This document shows, piece by piece, positions 58,787 through 64,000 of a stretch of 64,000 bases of DNA. The notes under the pieces were generated by a model that saw only the letters and a list, made by a program, of their open reading frames with translations, made no database searches and had not been told where the DNA came from. Position 1 is the stretch's first letter; each line of letters opens with the position of its first letter. This DNA comes from an uncultured Bacteriovorax sp. GTDB taxonomy: Bacteria > Bdellovibrionota > Bacteriovoracia > Bacteriovoracales > Bacteriovoracaceae. The stretch covers positions 1-64,000 of the forward strand of contig CAMLKK010000004.1 of assembly GCA_946480715.1 (NCBI GenBank), written 5' to 3'. Position numbers and translations under genes: made by a program.

Positions 58787-60147
58787 CCTATTTCCTTTGT
58801 CACAACTGCAACGAGGTTGTTGCATTCTTCTTCAACAAGCTCAGCGTTTTCACCTTCAACCATGACTCGCAGAAGTGGTTCTGTTCCGGAGTAACGAAGA
58901 AGGACGCGACCGCGGCCTGCGAGCTTTTTCTCCGCAAGTTTAATCGCCTCTTCAATTGGTTTAACTGATTCGAGTGCTGGCTTTTCTTTAACGATAACGT
59001 TTTTAATGAATTGAGGGAAGAGTTCAATTTCTTCCACTAATGTTTTAAGAGGCATGTTGAAGTATTTCATCGACTCGATAACTTTCAATCCACCTAGCGC
59101 ACCATCACCAGTTGTTGCATGTTTGCTGAAGATAATGTGTCCCGATGGTTCGCCACCAAGAATACAATTGTGAGCGCGCATATACTCGATGATGTAGCGG
59201 TCTCCTACTTTTGTACGATGAAAATTGAGTCCTAATGATTTGATGTAAAGCTCAAGGCCCAGGTTACTCATCACTGTCCCAACAACAGTGTCTCCTTTTT
59301 TGAGTTCGCCTCTCGATAGAAGAAGTTTAGCAAAGAGGCCGATGATTTTATCACCATCAACAATTGTTCCTTCTTCATCAATCACACTCACGCGGTCACC
59401 GTCACCATCGATACAGATACCAATGTCAGCGCGGTATTTGAGAACTTCCGAGCGGGCCGCTTCCGGGTGAAGTGATCCACAACCTTTGTTGATGTTTTCT
59501 CCATTAGGAGAAATACCAATCGGGAAAACTTCTGCACCTAATTCCTGGAACATCATCGGCGTGACTTTGTAACCAGCACCGTTGGCACAATCAAGAACGA
59601 TACGCATTCCTTCAAGATCGTAGTCATACGAAAGAGCACTTTTAACGTGAACAATGTAGCGACCGTAAACTTCTTTTAAACGTTCTGCATTTCCAAGTTG
59701 CCCACCCACTTTTTGCGGCATGAGTTCTGGATGCATAATGAGGCGTTCAAGTTCCAGCTCGACTGAATCTGGAAGTTTGAAACCTTTTGCATCGAAAATT
59801 TTAATTCCGTTATCTTGGAAATGATTGTGAGAAGCAGAAATCATAACTCCCGCATCAGCACGCATTGAATGTGTAACGAACGCTACCCCTGGTGTAGGAA
59901 GTGGTCCTGTGAGAATAACCGCTCCACCTTGTGAACAAACTCCAGAAGCGAAGGCCATCTCGAGCATGTAACAAGAAAGTCTCGTATCCTTACCGACAAT
60001 GATGAGAGGATTTGTATTAAGCGGATTGATCGATTGAAAGTAATGAGTGACTGCACGACCAAGTGCTGTCGCCACTTCGGCCGTCATGGGATAAACGTTG
60101 GCCTTTCCTCTAATTCCATCGGTACCAAATAATTTTCTCTCAGACAT
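58783..60147 (-). CDS. glmM: Phosphoglucosamine mutase
   Basis: GlmM interconverts glucosamine 6- and 1-phosphate, the first committed step to UDP-GlcNAc for peptidoglycan and LPS. The 454 residues have FGTDGIRG, the active-site serine Ser106 in MISASHNHF, the metal loop DGDGDRVS, GGEPSGH and the phosphate-binding RYSGTEPLLRVMVEG. ATG 60147 follows AAAGGTG. It lies 125 bp downstream of cdaR; the gap holds a TGCCTAA/TTAGGCA hairpin (60210-60233). CdaA or CdaR binding to GlmM is known in Firmicutes. Confidence 0.96.
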   Translation of the reverse strand: MSERKLFGTDGIRGKANVYPMTAEVATALGRAVTHYFQSINPLNTNPLIIVGKDTRLSCYMLEMAFASGVCSQGGAVILTGPLPTPGVAFVTHSMRADAGVMISASHNHFQDNGIKIFDAKGFKLPDSVELELERLIMHPELMPQKVGGQLGNAERLKEVYGRYIVHVKSALSYDYDLEGMRIVLDCANGAGYKVTPMMFQELGAEVFPIGISPNGENINKGCGSLHPEAARSEVLKYRADIGICIDGDGDRVSVIDEEGTIVDGDKIIGLFAKLLLSRGELKKGDTVVGTVMSNLGLELYIKSLGLNFHRTKVGDRYIIEYMRAHNCILGGEPSGHIIFSKHATTGDGALGGLKVIESMKYFNMPLKTLVEEIELFPQFIKNVIVKEKPALESVKPIEEAIKLAEKKLAGRGRVLLRYSGTEPLLRVMVEGENAELVEEECNNLVAVVTKEIG

Positions 60148-60272
60148 AATTCACACCTTTCATGACTATTGAGCTTTCTTTTAAGCCGCGTAAAAATCTT
60201 TGAACAATGTGCCTAATTCTCTTCATTTAGGCAAGATTGAACTTCCTTAACAGCGGACATTCTAGAAGCCAT

Positions 60273-60950
60273 TTATTTTTCTGTTTTCCTTTTTGGGACA
60301 ACCAATTGGACTTTGTAACGCAGCTTTATTCGAGGTTTTTCTTCGAAATTAAGGCGAGGATCGATATCATCGAGAGGAAGCTGAACAACACCTTCTTCAC
60401 GGTCGATGTTTGATAGATTCACTGGATTTGTATGAACTTTTGAAATTTTACGAATGACTTCAATAGGCCCTGAGATCATGACGCTAGATGGTTCGATTCC
60501 CACTTCAACAAATTTTCGGTCATAGGGCACGCTACCAATGTACTGAACATCGATAGGAAGTTCCATCTGTACCAAACGATCTAATTCGACATGTGTTTCT
60601 TTGGGAGAAATTTCTAAAACATCAACACCGAAGGGCACATGAATTTGCGTCGGATGAAAGGCCACTTTAAAGTTTTTGCCGTATTTTTTAAAATAAGGAT
60701 TAAGATCAATCGTAATTTTTTCTTTGTTAGAAAAAACGTTTCCAATGAAGGCCTTCGAACCTTTCAGTTTCAATGAAACTTGTCTCTCCGTCATGCTTGA
60801 GATGGCGTATCCCTTCGGGAGCAAAAACTCTACGGGCATTTTACGTTCAAGCTCAATAGGTTCTGAATTGAGGACGTAGAACCAAAGTGAAACGGCGAAA
60901 AAAAGCGAAATGATTTTGAGTGTGTGCCGCTGGGTGCGTTCTAATTTCAC
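60273..60950 (-). CDS. cdaR: CdaR/YbbR-domain protein
   Basis: The 225-residue protein has one N-terminal membrane helix (about 8-27, ISLFFAVSLWFYVLN, a typical YbbR opening) and extracytoplasmic repeats of YbbR domains (about 35-210), with MPVEFLLPKGYAISSM, the VSLKLKGSKAFIGNV repeat, and MELPIDVQYIGSVPYDRKFVEVGIEPSSVMISGPIEVIRKI. Firmicute CdaR regulates CdaA. It overlaps cdaA by 4 bp and shares its transcript. Confidence 0.88.
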   Translation of the reverse strand: MKLERTQRHTLKIISLFFAVSLWFYVLNSEPIELERKMPVEFLLPKGYAISSMTERQVSLKLKGSKAFIGNVFSNKEKITIDLNPYFKKYGKNFKVAFHPTQIHVPFGVDVLEISPKETHVELDRLVQMELPIDVQYIGSVPYDRKFVEVGIEPSSVMISGPIEVIRKISKVHTNPVNLSNIDREEGVVQLPLDDIDPRLNFEEKPRIKLRYKVQLVVPKRKTEK

Positions 60951-61762
60951 CTTACGAGGTCCTTAGTCTTGATGGGGCGTAATGAATGATCAAGGCTTTC
61001 ATTGCTCCAAATGTGTCGAAGGTATTGTCCAAGTTCTTTTTCAGTTTTACACAGATAAAAGATTCCTTCCACACAGAGATTAATCTTGCCGGTTTCTTCC
61101 GAGCAAGTGATGACGAGAGCATCGGTCACTTCAGTGAGACCCAAGGCCGCACGGTGACGTGTTCCTAAGTGTCTTTCAATATCAAAGTTTTTTGAGAGAG
61201 GCAAAAAGCATCCCGCAGCGGAGATCTTACTATTTTGAATAATAATGGCCCCATCGTGCAACGAGGAACTAGATTCGAAGATTGAATAGATAATATCGGA
61301 ATGAATGCGTGAGTCTAAACGAGTCCCTGTGTTGACGTAATTGAGAAGACCATGAGTTCTTTCGATAACAACCAGGGCCCCGATTTTTTCTTTTGAAAGT
61401 GCTCCACATGCCTCGACGATTTCATCGATTTCAAAATCGTGTTCATCTTTTGAAAATAAAGTGAGGATATTCTTTCGTGTTCCCACTGATGCCAGCGCAC
61501 TACGAAATTGATCTTGAAACAACACAACCACGATAATGAAGAAAGAATCAAAGAAGTGTGCGAGGACCCAGTTTAAAGAATAAAGTTTAAACGTGATCCC
61601 TAACCAGAAAAGACCAAAAAGAGCACCAAGACCCACAATCATTTGTGCGGCCTTGGTTCCTCTTACGATTAACAACAATTGATAAATCAAGATGGAGACG
61701 ACAAGAATGTCGATTACATCCTTGACATTAAGATGGGCGAAAAAAGCGCTCAGTGACCCCAA
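60947..61762 (-). CDS. cdaA: Diadenylate cyclase CdaA
   Basis: CdaA makes c-di-AMP from two ATP. The 271 residues include three membrane helices (about 15-35, 40-60, 70-90), then a DAC domain from about 95 with KIGALVVIERTHGLLNYVNTGTRLDSRI, SSSLHDGAIIIQNSKISAAGCFLPLS (the catalytic Asp-Gly-Ala is 170-172) and LGTRHRAALGL (Arg-His-Arg 202-204). Both catalytic motifs are intact. It follows the regulator at 61776 by 13 bp and is followed by cdaR and glmM, the order known from Firmicutes. Confidence 0.95.
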   Translation of the reverse strand: MGSLSAFFAHLNVKDVIDILVVSILIYQLLLIVRGTKAAQMIVGLGALFGLFWLGITFKLYSLNWVLAHFFDSFFIIVVVLFQDQFRSALASVGTRKNILTLFSKDEHDFEIDEIVEACGALSKEKIGALVVIERTHGLLNYVNTGTRLDSRIHSDIIYSIFESSSSLHDGAIIIQNSKISAAGCFLPLSKNFDIERHLGTRHRAALGLTEVTDALVITCSEETGKINLCVEGIFYLCKTEKELGQYLRHIWSNESLDHSLRPIKTKDLVR

Positions 61763-61775
61763 TTCCTATTCTCCC

Positions 61776-63746
61776 TTAAGCAGCACTTGAGAATTCATCA
61801 TCCTCTTTCAGGAATTTCACGCGCTCTTCCTCAGACAGATTGAGAGATTTTAAAATCTCTGTACTCATCAGCAATTTCTTGCGGAGAGCTTCACGAGAAA
61901 TACCCATGGCCTTAGCAGCTTTGGACTTATTACCGTTACATCTTCTGATTTCAGAGTGGATCATTTCTCTCTCTACAAGTGACATACGATCTTTTAAAGA
62001 GATGTTATGATCGCTCACAAATGGTAAATCGCCAAACATTCTTTTCTTTTCTGAGAGATCAACTAGCGGAGAAGCTGAGTCTTCAATCTCGATGTCAGTT
62101 ATAACATGCGCCTTTGGGTTGTAAAGAACCGCGCGCTCAACACAAAGACGAAGTTCTTTTATGTTACCTGGCCAGTCATACTTTTTAAGTTTGTCCATAA
62201 GCTTTGGAGCAAATGACTTAAGGAGTAGACCTTGTTTTTTACATTCTGCTTTCAAGAAATAATCAACGAGAAGATCAACGTCATCTGCGCGACGACGAAG
62301 AGGCTCGATGAAGACAGTTGCTTTTGAAATGCATTCGTAAAGCTCACGGTCGAAATCTCCGCTTGCTACGAGAACACCTAAATCTCTTGTTGTCGTTGCA
62401 ACAATACGCACATCCATACTGAACTTAGTATCAGGAATGTGACGGTCTCTAAAAACTTGCATCAGTTTCTTTTGGTTCTTAAGTGAAAGGGCCCAGATCT
62501 CATGCAACTGAACTGTTCCACCTTGGCAGCTAATCAGCTTACATTCTTTTTCATCTGGTCCAAAAAGTTGAACACCAACTGCATCTTGATCTTTATCTGC
62601 ACAATGGATAATTTCAAACGATTTCAAACCACGCTGGCCTTCAACGTGAAGGATTTTTGCATAAAGAGACTTCCCTACACCACGCTCACCATGGATGAGC
62701 ACAGGGGCTTCGATATCTTTAAGTTTAACGATGGTACTTCTTAAAGAAGCCACGTGAGGCACTTTACCAATCAGTGCGTTCTTTCTATCAAATGGATTCG
62801 AAAAACGTCTGATAAGCGATTTATCCGACATTGGCGTGAAGTTATAGAATACTGATGAGAAGATTAGCGAGAGAACTTTCATCGTCTTCTCATCTTCGAT
62901 TGTAAATCTATCTTCATTACGTTTATTCAGAACTTCAATAACACCGATGATTTTATCTTCACGGTTATGAATAGGATGACAAATAATCGACTTCGTTTCG
63001 AAACCTAACTTTTTATCGAAGGCCTCATTGAAACGTGTACTATCATGAACAGTATCGATGTTAAGAGCAACACCTGTTGTAAAAACGGATCCTGCGATAC
63101 CTACACGATAGTCGAATTTTAATTGTTCTTTACGAACTCCAAGCGCACAAACAGCTTCAAGCTCATTTGTTTCCGGATTGATGAGAAATAATGAAGCTCT
63201 TTGAGCATTCAAAATACGGATAACTTCTTCAAGCATTGATTCGATAAATCCTTCTTTATCACCAAAGTGCGTGATGTCTTTGAAGAGAGAAAGAAGAAGT
63301 GAAAAAATTTCAAATCCGTCTGTTGCTTTTGTATAACGCTCTTTAATCGCGGCATCAACGAGACAATCTTTCAATCTCTCGCTTGAAAAACCCATAATGT
63401 AATGTTCAAGGAACTTTGTAATTCCTTTCTCTTCTTCAATCTCCACACCATAAATGATTTTTTGATCATCTAATGTTTGTGAAAACGCTCGAACAACTTT
63501 CCCCGTTAAATCGAGGTGATGTTTTTTATATTGAAGGGAAATTGAAATTTCCTGCCCGACTGAAATTCGCTCATTAGTCGCAAATCCCAAACCAGTTAAG
63601 CTGATATCAATTAATTTAGCATCATCAATATAAAATTCAGGCCCGCGATCGCGCGACATTTGAACCAGAAATCTTAGATCATCCGCCTCTTCAACGGGAA
63701 TACGAAAGGACTGATAGAATTTGAACTCTGAAAAGCTCGCTAACAT
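61776..63746 (-). CDS. PilZ-like/GAF/AAA+/Fis regulator with degenerate sigma-54-activator core
   Basis: Of 656 residues, about 15-125 form a PilZ-like domain (LIDISLTGLGF) without the c-di-GMP RxxxR motif. A GAF domain follows (about 165-300) with NKRNEDRF then TIEDE, matching the NKX(n)FX3DE motif (274-286) of cyclic-nucleotide GAF domains. The AAA+ part has Walker A GERGVGKS (353-360), but between it and Walker B there is no GAFTGA loop, and Walker B is VQLHE with His415 for Asp. WPGNIKELR follows. The C-terminal Fis HTH (about 600-640) is intact (NGNKSKAAKAMGISREALRKKLL). It should bind DNA but not drive sigma-54. It heads the cdaA-cdaR-glmM run. Confidence 0.88.
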   Translation of the reverse strand: MLASFSEFKFYQSFRIPVEEADDLRFLVQMSRDRGPEFYIDDAKLIDISLTGLGFATNERISVGQEISISLQYKKHHLDLTGKVVRAFSQTLDDQKIIYGVEIEEEKGITKFLEHYIMGFSSERLKDCLVDAAIKERYTKATDGFEIFSLLLSLFKDITHFGDKEGFIESMLEEVIRILNAQRASLFLINPETNELEAVCALGVRKEQLKFDYRVGIAGSVFTTGVALNIDTVHDSTRFNEAFDKKLGFETKSIICHPIHNREDKIIGVIEVLNKRNEDRFTIEDEKTMKVLSLIFSSVFYNFTPMSDKSLIRRFSNPFDRKNALIGKVPHVASLRSTIVKLKDIEAPVLIHGERGVGKSLYAKILHVEGQRGLKSFEIIHCADKDQDAVGVQLFGPDEKECKLISCQGGTVQLHEIWALSLKNQKKLMQVFRDRHIPDTKFSMDVRIVATTTRDLGVLVASGDFDRELYECISKATVFIEPLRRRADDVDLLVDYFLKAECKKQGLLLKSFAPKLMDKLKKYDWPGNIKELRLCVERAVLYNPKAHVITDIEIEDSASPLVDLSEKKRMFGDLPFVSDHNISLKDRMSLVEREMIHSEIRRCNGNKSKAAKAMGISREALRKKLLMSTEILKSLNLSEEERVKFLKEDDEFSSAA

Positions 63747-63811
63747 GCGTGACTCCCTCGTTAATAGAGCATTGAAAACAACAACACTTGAGAGTCTTAT
63801 CGATCAAAACA

Positions 63812-63833
63812 GGCAAAAACTTGAGTTTTTGCC
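63812..63833. terminator. Hairpin between the left-reading edge gene and the regulator gene
   Basis: GGCAAAAAC (63812-63820) pairs perfectly with GTTTTTGCC (63825-63833) around TTGA. On the minus strand it is followed by TGTTTTGAT, a moderate T-run, so it probably terminates the gene at 63867. Confidence 0.6.
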
Positions 63834-63866
63834 CATTTTCATTTGCACTTTTTTATTCAGAAGAGA

Positions 63867-64000
63867 TTAATTTGGCGAAGTTGCAGGAATTGCTGGAATG
63901 GCATTAGCTGGATTGTCATCAATCTCGTTTGCGCGAGCAATGTTCTGGCGAATGTTGTGAACAATCGCATTGTGCATGGCCGACTTAAATAGTTTCCAAT
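63867..64000 (-). CDS. C-terminus of a gene entering from the right edge
   Basis: The last 43 residues before the TAA at 63867-63869 are visible: WKLFKSAMHNAIVHNIRQNI, then ARANEIDDNPANAIPAIPAT and SPN. The final 15 residues form an Asn/Pro/Ala-rich tail. No family can be assigned. It reads toward the regulator gene but is separated from it by a hairpin. Confidence 0.6.
   Translation of the reverse strand, partial: WKLFKSAMHNAIVHNIRQNIARANEIDDNPANAIPAIPATSPN

Noticed and set aside
1..64000. Prophage, insertion sequence or defence island
   Set aside because: No transposase, integrase, restriction, toxin-antitoxin or phage structural gene is visible, and composition is even.

Overview
The window is a gene-dense bacterial chromosome segment of about 40% GC by eye. 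Genes lie on both strands, with short gaps, many ATGA/GTGA overlaps and regular Shine-Dalgarno (SD) sites. I see no rRNA, tRNA, CRISPR array, insertion sequence or phage genes, and no clear break in base composition. The gene content suggests a Gram-negative, flagellated, respiring bacterium: LPS heptose genes, MotA/MotB, system II cytochrome c maturation, many exported proteins, a mitochondrial-like EF-G1 and a SWIB protein with a histone-H1-like tail. The best fit is the Bdellovibrionota, probably a Bacteriovorax/Peredibacter relative. That is an inference; no 16S gene is present.

Layout. 1-3.8 kb (minus strand): a lytic transglycosylase, cytidylate kinase, a heptosyltransferase and heptose-7-phosphate kinase. 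4-7 kb: a thioredoxin-fold SSP411-type protein and a class III CoA-transferase. 7.1-14 kb: a small exported protein behind a sigma-54-type promoter, a YiiX-like hydrolase and methyltransferase, and three large exported low-complexity proteins, two of which share a C-terminal tail. 14-22 kb: a TPR protein, Nif3, proC and a 1389-residue PutA. 22-29 kb: an exported helical protein, the SWIB/H1-like gene with a cluster of CCTAGG palindromes, cytochrome c, a thiamine pyrophosphokinase-like protein and a penicillin-acylase-type hydrolase. 29.5-32.8 kb: ResB and CcsA, which would mature the cytochrome c. 33-44 kb: mostly exported proteins, including tandem S1 proteases and tandem paralogues ending in cysteine, plus a LysR/CCA/GNAT operon.

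44-55.5 kb: fusA with a strong promoter, a 735-residue exported protein with six 14-residue repeats, motA and motB with a FliA-type promoter and an internal terminator, murJ, marC and a BAX-inhibitor-1 protein. 55.5-57.6 kb: an Rrf2 regulator lacking the Fe-S cysteines, overlapping a cysteine desulfurase and preceded by a long structured leader. 57.6-63.7 kb: one minus-strand run of a PilZ-like/GAF/degenerate AAA+/Fis regulator, cdaA, cdaR, glmM, pdxJ and tsaE. This couples c-di-AMP synthesis to cell-wall precursor supply.

The most noteworthy items are the degenerate sigma-54-type regulator with a cyclic-nucleotide-type GAF motif placed 13 bp before a diadenylate cyclase, the exported proteins with a shared C-terminal tail, the 14-residue Asn/Trp repeat protein, the CCTAGG palindrome cluster beside the SWIB/H1-like gene, the Rrf2 leader with two competing hairpins, and two promoters placed so that their transcripts would be leaderless.
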